Origin: CAXXOK01 sp963675925
Lineage (GTDB): Bacteria; Bacillota; Clostridia; Christensenellales; Aristaeellaceae
NCBI GenBank assembly: GCA_963675925.2
Contig: CAXXIB010000006.1
Coordinates: 124,001-188,000 of the forward strand
DNA: 64,000 nucleotides
Direction: 5' to 3'
A program made the translations under genes and the position numbers. Under the pieces are notes generated by a model. The model ran no database searches and was not told the origin of the DNA. It saw nothing but the letters and a program-made list of their open reading frames with translations. Position 1 is the first letter of the stretch, and each line of letters starts with the position of its first letter. Shown piece by piece: positions 16,180 to 24,338 of this stretch.

Positions 16180-17079
16180 ATGACAGAGTTTTTGCAGCAG
16201 GTCATCATTGGGCTTAGGATCGGCAGCGTATACGCATTGATCGCTTTGGGCTATACAATGGTCTACGGCATCATCCGCCTGATTAACTTTGCACATGGCG
16301 AGTTTATTATGGTGGGCGGCTATACGCTATTTTTCATGATCCCTCTCCTGATTGGCTTTGGCTTACCGGCATGGACCAGTGTTTTCATCGCGATTATTGT
16401 TTGCGCGTTGATCGGTGTCCTGGCGGAACTGCTTGCTTACCGGCCGGTGCGGAAAAAGGGAAACCGCATGACGGCATTGATAACCGCAATCGGCGTCAGC
16501 CTGTTACTGCAAAATCTTGCACAGGCTATCCCATTCATCGGGCCGAACCAAAAACCTATTACCCAAGACATATTTCCGTCCGGCAGTATCGATCTGTTCG
16601 GTGTTACAACCAATACCACGGCTATATTTACGATAGTAATCGCTGCAGTTGTCATGGTGGTACTGCAACTGTTTATTCATAAAACCAAAATGGGGCGCGC
16701 GATGCGCGCTGTTTCTGAAAACAAAGCCGCATCCACGCTGGTGGGCATCAACGTCAACCGTACCATCGTTATTACCTTTGCTATTGGTGCCGGGTTGGCA
16801 GCTGTTGGTGCGCTGATGTACTGCGCGCAATACCGCTCGGTAACAACGACGATGGGCTCAATGCTCGGCCTGAAAGCGTTCGTAGCGGCTGTACTGGGAG
16901 GCATCGGGTTGATTCCCGGTGCTATGCTTGGCGGTATGGTGATTGGCATGATCGAAGCGCTGGTGACAGCGTATATCAGCTCATCGCTTGCCAATGCACT
17001 CGTGTTCGCGGTTCTCATTATCGTGCTGCTTGTTAAACCCGCAGGCATCATGGGCAAGAATGTGGGTGAAAAAGTATGA
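16180..17079 (+). CDS. livH: Branched-chain amino acid ABC transporter permease LivH
   Basis: First of the two membrane subunits of the liv importer. It has 299 residues and about eight hydrophobic segments. MVYGIIRLINFAHGEF near the N-terminus and the EAA-like loop GRAMRAVSENKAASTLVGIN before the last helices are characteristic of LivH. The start ATG 16180 lies 28 bases after the livK hairpin. Its stop overlaps the livM start as ATGA, so the permease pair is translationally coupled. Confidence 0.94.
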   Translation: MTEFLQQVIIGLRIGSVYALIALGYTMVYGIIRLINFAHGEFIMVGGYTLFFMIPLLIGFGLPAWTSVFIAIIVCALIGVLAELLAYRPVRKKGNRMTALITAIGVSLLLQNLAQAIPFIGPNQKPITQDIFPSGSIDLFGVTTNTTAIFTIVIAAVVMVVLQLFIHKTKMGRAMRAVSENKAASTLVGINVNRTIVITFAIGAGLAAVGALMYCAQYRSVTTTMGSMLGLKAFVAAVLGGIGLIPGAMLGGMVIGMIEALVTAYISSSLANALVFAVLIIVLLVKPAGIMGKNVGEKV

Positions 17080-18203
17080 CAGACTTACGAAAGCAATCCC
17101 GCAGGGGCGTACTGACCAATATCACAGTCATTGCCTTGCTGATTCTACTGGTGTTCATTCTATCGGTTACGATGAGTACTAACAGTTTTAAGCGCAAGCT
17201 CGTACCGATTATCTGGCAATTATGCATATTCATCCTGCTTGGTACATCGCTCAACCTCACCATGGGCTTTCTGGGCCAGTTAACACTCGGCCACATGGGT
17301 TTCATGGGCATCGGCGCGTATACCGCTGCGCTGACTGCGCTGGCACTGGAACGTGCCGGAGTATTTAATACGAATACCGCATCGCCGGTCATGCTGATTC
17401 TGGTCATGCTCGGCTGCTGCTTTCTGGGTGCAATTCTGGCCGGACTCGTCAGTTTGCTAATGGGTATACCAGCGCTGCGCATGCGCGGTGACTATTTGGC
17501 GATCGTTACGCTGGGCTTTGGCCTGATTATTGTAAACGTAATCGCAAACCTTCCGTTTGCGGGCGGCAATGGTCTGGCCGAGGGAACTGCCAGCTCAGTG
17601 CTGTATAAAAACGGCTTAGGGCTTAAGTCATCCCTGCAAGCGGACTATGTGTATTTTCCGATCATTCTGACAATACTCTGCGTTGCGTTCATGTTCATGT
17701 TTATTACATCCAAGTACGGCCGCGCGATTAAATCCATCCGCGAAGATGAAATCGCCGCGTCTGCATCGGGCGTGAATACGACATACTATAAAATCCTCAC
17801 CTTTACGATTTCGGCTTTCTTTGCCGGCTTGGCCGGTGGTTTATTTGCCATTTGCACCTCCACACTGACGATAGACTCCTTCACGTTTGCCAGTTCTTCC
17901 ATCTGGAATTCCACATTCATTGTGGTGCTGGTGGTGCTGGGCGGCATGGGATCGCTGACCGGGTCCATTGTGGCGGCCATTGGCATGTATATGCTCAACT
18001 ATGAAATCAAAAACGGCGCATGGGTACAAGCAATGCCAGGCTTCGTCCAGAACATTTTCGCATTCCCTATGCTGATTTACGCGCTGGTGCTGACAGCTGT
18101 CATTATGTTTAAGCCCTATGGCTTAATGGGCACGTACGAGTTTTCTCTGCGCAGACTCTTGTTTAGAGAGAAAAAGCCTGCGATTGGAGGCGAAGCAAAA
18201 TGA
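17076..18203 (+). CDS. livM: Branched-chain amino acid ABC transporter permease LivM
   Basis: Second membrane subunit of the liv importer, 375 residues with about nine to ten hydrophobic segments. LNLTMGFLGQLTLGHMGFMGIGAY is the conserved LivM entry, and KYGRAIKSIREDEIAASASG is the cytoplasmic coupling loop that contacts the ATPase subunits. The start overlaps the livH stop and its stop overlaps the livG start (ATGA in both cases). Confidence 0.94.
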   Translation: MTDLRKQSRRGVLTNITVIALLILLVFILSVTMSTNSFKRKLVPIIWQLCIFILLGTSLNLTMGFLGQLTLGHMGFMGIGAYTAALTALALERAGVFNTNTASPVMLILVMLGCCFLGAILAGLVSLLMGIPALRMRGDYLAIVTLGFGLIIVNVIANLPFAGGNGLAEGTASSVLYKNGLGLKSSLQADYVYFPIILTILCVAFMFMFITSKYGRAIKSIREDEIAASASGVNTTYYKILTFTISAFFAGLAGGLFAICTSTLTIDSFTFASSSIWNSTFIVVLVVLGGMGSLTGSIVAAIGMYMLNYEIKNGAWVQAMPGFVQNIFAFPMLIYALVLTAVIMFKPYGLMGTYEFSLRRLLFREKKPAIGGEAK

Positions 18204-18988
18204 GTGATAATACAGTCATTCTCAAGACCGATAAACTCGGTATCGCCTTTGGTGGCCTAAAAGCTGTCAACGATTTCAATATTGAAATTCGCCAGGGCGA
18301 GCTGGTCGGGCTGATCGGGCCTAACGGGTCCGGTAAAACCACGGTGTTTAATCTTCTAACCGGCGTATATGTTCCCACGGAGGGGGATGTGTATCTGCTT
18401 GGCAAGAAAATCACCGGTATGAAAACCAACCGCATCGTGCAACATGGCATTGCCCGTACGTTCCAGAACATCCGCCTGTTTGGCGAGATGTCCGTGATCG
18501 AGAACGTGAAAATCGCCTTCACCAAGGACGTAAAATACAATCTGCTCGATACGATGCTGCGCACGCCCAGATATTTTACCATCGAAGAGCAGATAGAAAA
18601 AAAGGCTATGGAATGCCTGAGGATCGTCAACCTTGACGACAAGGCGAACTACATGGCCAAGAGCCTGCCATACGGCCAGCAGCGCAAGCTGGAAATTGCC
18701 CGCGCTTTGGCTACGGACATGAAATTGCTTTTGCTGGACGAACCGGCAGCCGGCATGAACCCGACAGAAACGGCCGAGCTGCTGGAATGTATCAACGATA
18801 TCCGCAAGAAGTTTAATATCGCGATCTTCCTGATCGAGCATGATATGAGCCTCGTCATGAAGATCTGTGAGCGCATTCAGGTCATCAACTTTGGCAATAC
18901 CATTGCGCATGGCTTTCCTAATGAGATCGCTCATAACCCCGACGTAATCGAGGCGTATCTCGGTGAGGAGGCTGTTGAGAATGCTTAA
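18200..18988 (+). CDS. livG: Branched-chain amino acid ABC transporter ATP-binding protein LivG
   Basis: One of two ATPase subunits powering the liv importer. It has 262 residues with Walker A GPNGSGKTT, an LPYGQQRKLEIARAL signature region, and Walker B LLLLDEPAAGMNPTE followed by the switch His in LIEHDM. The insert after Walker A (GIARTFQNIRLF) is typical of LivG. Its end overlaps the start of livF by eight bases. Confidence 0.94.
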   Translation: MSDNTVILKTDKLGIAFGGLKAVNDFNIEIRQGELVGLIGPNGSGKTTVFNLLTGVYVPTEGDVYLLGKKITGMKTNRIVQHGIARTFQNIRLFGEMSVIENVKIAFTKDVKYNLLDTMLRTPRYFTIEEQIEKKAMECLRIVNLDDKANYMAKSLPYGQQRKLEIARALATDMKLLLLDEPAAGMNPTETAELLECINDIRKKFNIAIFLIEHDMSLVMKICERIQVINFGNTIAHGFPNEIAHNPDVIEAYLGEEAVENA

Positions 18989-19685
18989 AATCGAAAATCT
19001 GGTGGTTAATTACGGAGCCATCCAGGCGCTGCGCGGCATATCGCTGGAAGTGAACGAAGGCGAGGTTGTATCGCTGATCGGCGCTAATGGCGCAGGGAAA
19101 ACAACCACACTGCACGCCATTACGGGATTGATTCCCATCAAGTCCGGAAAAGTGGAGTATATGGGCACAGATCTGCGCAAGGTGAATGCAAGCAATATCG
19201 TCACCCTGGGCATGGCCCACGTACCGGAAGGCCGTCAGGTGTTTACGCGCATGACCGTTGTGGAAAACCTTTTGATGGGCGCTTATACCCGCAAGGACCA
19301 TGCGGCGATCAATCGAGACCTGAAAAAGGTGTACAAGCACTTTCCCAGGCTGGAAGAGCGCTCCAAGCAGTTGGCTGGTACCCTTTCGGGTGGTGAACAG
19401 CAAATGGTCGCCATGGGGCGTGCCATGATGTCCGCACCGAAGCTGATTGTTATGGATGAACCATCGATGGGTCTTTCTCCGATTCTTGTCAAAGAGGTGT
19501 TCTCTATTATTGAGGACATGCACGCGGAAGGGATCACCATTCTGCTGGTGGAACAGAACGCAAAAATGGCGTTGTCCGTAGCAGACCGCGCCTATGTGCT
19601 GGAGAACGGGACGATTTCTATGTCCGGTAACGCACATGATCTGCTGGACGACGAAAAGGTTCGCCAGGCATATCTGGGTGCGTAA
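18981..19685 (+). CDS. livF: Branched-chain amino acid ABC transporter ATP-binding protein LivF
   Basis: Second ATPase subunit of the liv importer. Walker A is GANGAGKTT, the signature is LSGGEQQMVAMGRAMM, and Walker B LIVMDEPSMGLSP precedes LLVEQNA. ATG 18981 with a GAGGAGG site 9-10 bases upstream is chosen over an in-frame start six codons earlier; it gives 234 residues, the family's size. It ends the operon only three bases from the stop of the opposing mutY, with no terminator visible between them. Confidence 0.94.
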   Translation: MLKIENLVVNYGAIQALRGISLEVNEGEVVSLIGANGAGKTTTLHAITGLIPIKSGKVEYMGTDLRKVNASNIVTLGMAHVPEGRQVFTRMTVVENLLMGAYTRKDHAAINRDLKKVYKHFPRLEERSKQLAGTLSGGEQQMVAMGRAMMSAPKLIVMDEPSMGLSPILVKEVFSIIEDMHAEGITILLVEQNAKMALSVADRAYVLENGTISMSGNAHDLLDDEKVRQAYLGA

Positions 19686-19688
19686 GTC

Positions 19689-20759
19689 TTACTCTATCAA
19701 TGTTAGCGCTGCCTCTTTCGCTGCCTTCATGGCGGTGGGAAGGGGCAGTGTTTTCAGTTGCGAAGCATTCACCATCTGGGCATCGTATTCATCTAAGAAG
19801 CCCTGATCAGGTAGCTCTGTGAGTGAAAAGTGCATCAGGGTCATGTTCCACACGCGGTGGGTGAAGATGTGTTTGGCATCACCCATATTGGCGGTATATT
19901 GCAGCGAAAGTCCGCGCTCTGCCCAGTATGAATGAGCAGCATCGGGGGTCTCTATGTGCTCTACAAGACCAAACACATATAGGCCCTGTAACAGCCGCTC
20001 GCTTCGCTTAAAAATTAAAATCGTGTTTTGGTATGTCATCAGGCATACTGCGACAGTGATCTCCACCGGTGGCTTTTTACGGTCGATCACGGGGAGCAGC
20101 GGGGCATCTCCGGCCAGGTAAGCATAGCAATAGTCCGTCAGTTGACAGATTTCGCAGCGGGGCGCGCGGGGAATACAAACCGTAGCACCCAGTTCCATTA
20201 GCGCTTGGTTGAAGGGATTGGCCTTGCCTTCAGGAATGGCGTGAATCAACTGGGTACGCATAGCGCGCAGCACTGCGGGCCGGTTGATGTTTTCCCGTAT
20301 GCCGGACAGGCGCGATATTACGCGTTTTACGTTGCCGTCGATGGCGGGTACAGGTTCGCCGAACGATATACTCGCAATCGCTCCGGCGGTATACTCGCCG
20401 ATGCCAGGCAGCTTGCGCAGCTCTTCATAGCTGCTTGGAAATTTTCCTTGCATGGAATGTGATACGATTTTGGCGGCTTCGTGCAGGTTGCGGGCCCGGC
20501 TATAGTAGCCGAGACCCTCCCAGGCTTTGAGTACGTCTTCCTGTGGCGCGTCAGCCAGGGCGTGTACATCCGGGAACAGCGCAAGAAAACGCTTGTAATA
20601 GGCGATGACCGCCTCGACGCGCGTTTGCTGCAGCATAATTTCGGAAATCCATACGGTGTAGGGGTCGTTGGTGCGTCGCCATGGCAGGTCGCGCTTGGCG
20701 CGATCATACCAGCGAAGCAGTTCGTTTACCCATGGGGTATTCGGGGTCAAAATAGTCAT
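19689..20759 (-). CDS. mutY: A/G-specific adenine glycosylase
   Basis: MutY removes adenine mispaired with 8-oxoguanine, preventing G-to-T transversions. In order: catalytic Glu40 in SEIMLQQTRV, helix-hairpin-helix LPGIGEYTAGAI at 118-129, catalytic Asp141 in AIDGNV, and the 4Fe-4S loop with Cys195-x6-Cys202-x2-Cys205-x5-Cys211. A Nudix-like domain for 8-oxoG recognition fills the C-terminal third. At 356 residues it is complete. The annotated ATG is preceded by GGGAG with no spacing; an in-frame TTG three codons on (20750) is better spaced and may be the real start. Confidence 0.95.
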   Translation of the reverse strand: MTILTPNTPWVNELLRWYDRAKRDLPWRRTNDPYTVWISEIMLQQTRVEAVIAYYKRFLALFPDVHALADAPQEDVLKAWEGLGYYSRARNLHEAAKIVSHSMQGKFPSSYEELRKLPGIGEYTAGAIASISFGEPVPAIDGNVKRVISRLSGIRENINRPAVLRAMRTQLIHAIPEGKANPFNQALMELGATVCIPRAPRCEICQLTDYCYAYLAGDAPLLPVIDRKKPPVEITVAVCLMTYQNTILIFKRSERLLQGLYVFGLVEHIETPDAAHSYWAERGLSLQYTANMGDAKHIFTHRVWNMTLMHFSLTELPDQGFLDEYDAQMVNASQLKTLPLPTAMKAAKEAALTLIE

Positions 20760-20895
20760 CTCCCGGGATGCAAAAGTCTTTTACTGGGTAAGGTTTCCAT
20801 TGCATTGTACCATGAACGGCAGCGCGAAATGGAGCACAGAAAGAAATTATTGAAGTTGCACAAAAATAGAATCAGAATTTTGACTTAAATAACGC

Positions 20896-20924
20896 TTGCA
20901 CATTTGGCTGAAAAAGCGTAAACT
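20896..20924 (+). promoter_or_regulatory. Sigma-A promoter of groESL
   Basis: TTGCAC at 20896-20901 and TAAACT at 20919-20924 with 17-base spacing. Transcription would start around 20931, immediately in front of the CIRCE operator. Confidence 0.75.
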
Positions 20925-20934
20925 AACAGTGCTG

Positions 20935-20961
20935 TTAGCACTCGTTCTAGTTGAGTGCTAA
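20935..20961 (+). promoter_or_regulatory. CIRCE operator (HrcA binding site)
   Basis: TTAGCACTC (20935-20943), nine-base spacer, GAGTGCTAA (20953-20961): an exact match to the CIRCE consensus. HrcA bound here would block groESL transcription until heat shock titrates GroEL away from HrcA. The hrcA gene is not in the window, but dnaJ at its left edge belongs to the cluster where hrcA commonly lies. Confidence 0.97.
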
Positions 20962-21011
20962 CAAACGAAAATCTTGATCAACTATATCAATAAGGATAGG
21001 GAGGCACTCTC

Positions 21012-21296
21012 ATGAAGGTAAAACCCCTGGGTGACCGCGTGGTCATTAAAAACCTTGAAATGGAAGAAACCACCAAAGGCGGCATACTTTTAACCAGCGC
21101 CGCAAAGGAAAAACCGCAGATGGCAGAAGTCATCGCTGTTGGCCCCGGTGGATTGGTGGACGGCAAAGAAGTGAAAATGATCGTCCAGCCCGGGCAAAAA
21201 GTGATCTATTCCAAGTACGCTGGCACTGAAGTCAAGCTGGACGCCGAAGAGATCATCATTGTCCGCCAGAGCGATATTCTGGCAACTGTGGAATAA
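21012..21296 (+). CDS. groES: Co-chaperonin GroES
   Basis: Heptameric lid of the GroEL folding chamber. It has 94 residues and opens with KPLGDRVVIKNLEMEETTKGGI, the conserved GroES N-terminus including the mobile-loop region. The GTEVKLDAEEIIIVRQSDILA ending is also conserved. Expressed with groEL from the CIRCE-controlled promoter; the start ATG 21012 has GGGAGG upstream. Confidence 0.97.
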   Translation: MKVKPLGDRVVIKNLEMEETTKGGILLTSAAKEKPQMAEVIAVGPGGLVDGKEVKMIVQPGQKVIYSKYAGTEVKLDAEEIIIVRQSDILATVE

Positions 21297-21325
21297 CGTC
21301 ATAGAATAGTAGGAGGAACACGAAT

Positions 21326-22972
21326 ATGGCAAAACAATTGAAATACGGTGAAGAGGCCCGCCGCGCACTGCAAAGAGGCGTTGACGCTCTGGCCAATACC
21401 GTAAAAATCACCCTTGGCCCCAAAGGCCGCAATGTGGTGCTGGATAAGAAATACGGCGCTCCGCTGATCACTAACGACGGTGTAACCATCGCCAAAGAGA
21501 TCGATCTGGAAGACGCGTTTGAAAACATGGGAGCACAGCTTGTCAAAGAAGTCGCCACCAAAACCAACGATGTCGCCGGCGACGGCACCACCACCGCTAC
21601 CCTTTTGGCGCAGGCTATCGTCCGTGAAGGGCTGAAAAACCTGGCCGCGGGTGCCAATCCCATGATACTCAAGCGCGGGCTTGAAGGCGCAGTGACTACC
21701 GCTGTCAACGCGCTGCGCGAGCTGAGCCAGCCGATTTCCTCCAAGCAGGAAATTACCCAGGTTGCCAGCATTTCCGCGTCTGATGAAACCATCGGCATGC
21801 TGATTTCCGATGCAATGGAAGTCGTCGGCAACGATGGCGTTATCACCGTTGAAGAATCCAAGACCATGAAGACCGAGCTGACCACCGTGGAAGGCATGCA
21901 GTTTGACCGCGGCTATGCCAGCGCATACATGGTCACCGATCCCGATAAAATGGAAGCTGTGATGGAGAACCCCGCCATCCTGATTACCGATAAAAAGATC
22001 TCCAACATTCAGGAGATTCTACCGATTCTCGAACAAGTTGTGCAGGCCGGTCGTAAAATGCTCATCATTGCCGAGGATATCGAAGGTGAAGCCCTGGCAA
22101 CGCTGGTGCTGAACAAACTGCGCGGTACCTTCAACTGTGTTGCCGTTAAAGCCCCCGGGTTTGGCGATCGCCGCAAGGAAATGCTTCGCGACATCGCTGT
22201 GCTGACCGGCGGTCAGGTAATCACCGAAGAGCTCGGTCTTTCCCTCAAGGAAGCCACCATGGATATGCTGGGTGAAGCCCGCCAGGTGAAGGTTGATAAG
22301 GAAAGCACCACCATCGTTGAAGGCAGTGGTGAAAAAGCCGAGATCGAAGCACGCGTGAAATCCATCCGCAAGCAGATCGATGACACCACCAGCGATTATG
22401 ACCGTGAAAAACTGCAGGAACGCCTGGCGAAACTGGCTGGCGGCGTAGCAGTGATCGCCGTTGGCGCAGCTACCGAAGTGGAAATGAAGGAACGCAAGCT
22501 CCGCATTGAAGACGCTCTGGCAGCTACCCGCGCAGCTGTGGAAGAGGGCATTGTCCCCGGCGGCGGTATTGCACTGCTGAACGTGTTGGAAGCTGTGAAG
22601 GGCGAGCTCGATAAGTTTGAAGGCGACGCCAGGACCGGCGTGGATATCATCCTGCGCGCACTGGAAGAGCCCCTGCGCCAGATTTCGATCAATGCCGGTA
22701 TTGACGGCAGCGTCATCGTAGACAAGATCAAGAACTCCGGCAAAAAAGGCTATGGCTTTGATGCGCTGAAAGGCGAATATGTGAACATGGTCGAACGCGG
22801 TATTATCGACCCGACGAAGGTCACCCGCTCTGCTCTGCAGAACGCGGCCAGCATCGCATCCATGATTCTGACCACCGAAAGCCTGGTCACCGATATCCCC
22901 GAACCGGAAGCTCCGGCAGCGGCTGCTGGCGGCGGTATGGGCGGCATGGGTGGCATGGGCGGCATGTACTAA
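21326..22972 (+). CDS. groEL: Chaperonin GroEL
   Basis: The 60-kDa chaperonin that folds proteins in an ATP-driven double ring. It has 548 residues with the conserved ATP-site segments TLGPKGRNV, NDGVTIAKEI and VAGDGTTTA, and catalytic Asp in the GEG/VEEGIVPGGG region. The C-terminus has the classic Gly-Gly-Met repeats. AGGAGGA precedes ATG 21326. A very strong terminator follows. This is the full-length housekeeping copy; no second chaperonin is present in the window. Confidence 0.98.
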   Translation: MAKQLKYGEEARRALQRGVDALANTVKITLGPKGRNVVLDKKYGAPLITNDGVTIAKEIDLEDAFENMGAQLVKEVATKTNDVAGDGTTTATLLAQAIVREGLKNLAAGANPMILKRGLEGAVTTAVNALRELSQPISSKQEITQVASISASDETIGMLISDAMEVVGNDGVITVEESKTMKTELTTVEGMQFDRGYASAYMVTDPDKMEAVMENPAILITDKKISNIQEILPILEQVVQAGRKMLIIAEDIEGEALATLVLNKLRGTFNCVAVKAPGFGDRRKEMLRDIAVLTGGQVITEELGLSLKEATMDMLGEARQVKVDKESTTIVEGSGEKAEIEARVKSIRKQIDDTTSDYDREKLQERLAKLAGGVAVIAVGAATEVEMKERKLRIEDALAATRAAVEEGIVPGGGIALLNVLEAVKGELDKFEGDARTGVDIILRALEEPLRQISINAGIDGSVIVDKIKNSGKKGYGFDALKGEYVNMVERGIIDPTKVTRSALQNAASIASMILTTESLVTDIPEPEAPAAAAGGGMGGMGGMGGMY

Positions 22973-22994
22973 GCCAAGACCCCATAAGCAGAAC

Positions 22995-23026
22995 AAAAAG
23001 ACCGGGATATATCCCGGTCTTTTTTT
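22995..23026 (+). terminator. Rho-independent terminator of groESL
   Basis: A-run and AGACCGGGAT pair with ATCCCGGTCT, followed by seven T residues. It is an almost perfectly symmetric stem. Confidence 0.93.
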
Positions 23027-23104
23027 GCGTGTAAAAGGGATAGACAGTCAGCAGGCAGAATACAACAACCACAATCGAAATGAATCGTAAAGGATGCATA
23101 GACC

Positions 23105-24088
23105 ATGATCAGCAAGACAAAAAAAAACTTGACGAACCCGGAGGTTAAGGCACTGTGCGCATCGGCAGGATTTGCAAACGCAGAAAACATTCATTCCCTG
23201 GGCGCGGGGGAGTTTAACGCAGTCTACGCGTTTGATGCCGATGGCAAGGGTTACGCGCTGAAAGTTGCGCCCACGGTGGATACCCCGGTGATGACCTATG
23301 AACAGAACATGATGCATTCGGAGCTGTTTTGGTATACGCAAATTGCAAAGCATACCGATATTGCGGTTCCGGATGTTGTCTACACCGATAGTTCACGCAC
23401 GCTGCTGCCGTCGGATTTCTTTATCATGCAGCGCATTAGCGGTAAACAGATGAACGAAATGGAGTTCTCGCCCCAGGAGAAACAGCAGGCCTCCATGCTG
23501 ATGCCGCAGCTTGCAGCTAAGATGCATCATATTAAAGGCGAAGGGTATGGCTATCCGCAAAACGGGCTGTACGATACCTGGACAAAAGCATTTTATGCCA
23601 TGACAGAAGCGCTGGTGCAGGATGCCGCGCAGATGGGGCAAACTTGCGAAAACGGAGAGAAAACCCTTGGCTATATCCGCAAGCATGCAGCGGTGCTGGA
23701 TCGCGTACCCTGCCGCATGGTGAATTTCGACCTGTGGGAGGCCAACATTCTCTGCAATCGAACCGAAACCGGACTACAGTTTGTGTTGATTGACCCGGAG
23801 CGCGGTTTCTGGGGCGATCCTGTGATGGATTTCAACTGTTTGGGCTTTGGCCAATCCCTGCAAGAGAAGCAGGAGGCCCTGCAAGTGTATAACAGCGCTG
23901 CCCCGGAACCGGTCGTGGCTGACCTTGGCGTAGCCATTCGCAATGCATTTGCGCAGGCTTACCTTGGCGTAATCATGGAAGTGGAGCGGTATTATCGCTA
24001 TGTTCCGGGTGACGAAGGGTGGACGCGCAACGATCAGGCGTGTGCATTTCTGTTTCAAAACGCCTTTGCCTGTCTGAACGAGACGTAA
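23105..24088 (+). CDS. APH-fold phosphotransferase, substrate unknown
   Basis: A kinase of the aminoglycoside phosphotransferase/choline kinase fold, 327 residues. The N-lobe has a Gly-rich loop (SLGAGEFNAVYAF) and the ATP lysine in YALKVAP. The catalytic loop reads NFDLWEAN (residues 207-214), where the usual first residue is His; Asp209 and Asn214 are kept. The metal-binding Asp is in LIDPERGFWGDP. The WGDPVMDF block resembles fructosamine or hydroxylysine kinases more than antibiotic-resistance enzymes. A TRAP transporter lies downstream but has its own promoter, so a shared pathway is only possible. Confidence 0.8.
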   Translation: MISKTKKNLTNPEVKALCASAGFANAENIHSLGAGEFNAVYAFDADGKGYALKVAPTVDTPVMTYEQNMMHSELFWYTQIAKHTDIAVPDVVYTDSSRTLLPSDFFIMQRISGKQMNEMEFSPQEKQQASMLMPQLAAKMHHIKGEGYGYPQNGLYDTWTKAFYAMTEALVQDAAQMGQTCENGEKTLGYIRKHAAVLDRVPCRMVNFDLWEANILCNRTETGLQFVLIDPERGFWGDPVMDFNCLGFGQSLQEKQEALQVYNSAAPEPVVADLGVAIRNAFAQAYLGVIMEVERYYRYVPGDEGWTRNDQACAFLFQNAFACLNET

Positions 24089-24099
24089 ACTTGTCTCGT
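24078..24099 (+). other. Hairpin spanning the stop of the APH-fold gene
   Basis: ACGAGAC (24078-24084) and GTCTCGT (24093-24099) form a 7-bp stem around the stop codon. No T-run follows, so its termination ability is doubtful. Confidence 0.4.
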
Positions 24100-24144
24100 C
24101 ATGGAATATATGGATAAATAGCGGTATTATATTGCATGATTTAG

Positions 24145-24174
24145 TTGACAAATGATTCACTTGCCCAGTATACT
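24145..24174 (+). promoter_or_regulatory. Promoter of the TRAP transporter operon
   Basis: Consensus TTGACA at 24145-24150 and TATACT at 24169-24174, 18 bases apart. The long leader of about 160 bases before dctP holds a 9-base direct repeat at 24211 and 24234. Confidence 0.7.
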
Positions 24175-24210
24175 GTAGGTGAAGTATGCTAGTCACGTTA
24201 TGCGGGGCTG

Positions 24211-24242
24211 GCAATGTAGAAACATATCTGTTTGCAATGTAG
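24211..24242 (+). repeat. Direct repeat GCAATGTAG upstream of dctP
   Basis: GCAATGTAG occurs at 24211-24219 and again at 24234-24242, starts 23 bases apart, in the leader region of dctPQM. Such phased repeats can bind a dimeric regulator, but no regulator gene is adjacent. Confidence 0.4.
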
Positions 24243-24338
24243 CATGGTAGGATAGTAGGGCAAAGACGAACTGAGAGCACTTCTCTTTTGCACGTCATTG
24301 GCAGGCTATCTGCGACGAACAAAAAGGAGTGTATTTTT

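Noticed and set aside
14976..16208. 410-codon minus-strand frame opposite livK
   Set aside because: Mirror of the livK codon bias; it runs through the livK-livH hairpin and has no domain signature.
22929..22970. Tandem GGCATGGGC-like repeats at the end of groEL
   Set aside because: They encode the normal Gly-Gly-Met tail of GroEL, so they are not an independent repeat element.
22019..22996. 325-codon minus-strand frame opposite groEL
   Set aside because: The start is an antisense image of the Gly-Gly-Met repeat region of GroEL; no ribosome binding site.
23105..24088. Aminoglycoside-resistance kinase
   Set aside because: Only the fold is shared; the WGDPVMDF block and the chromosomal setting do not point to resistance, and the catalytic loop is atypical.
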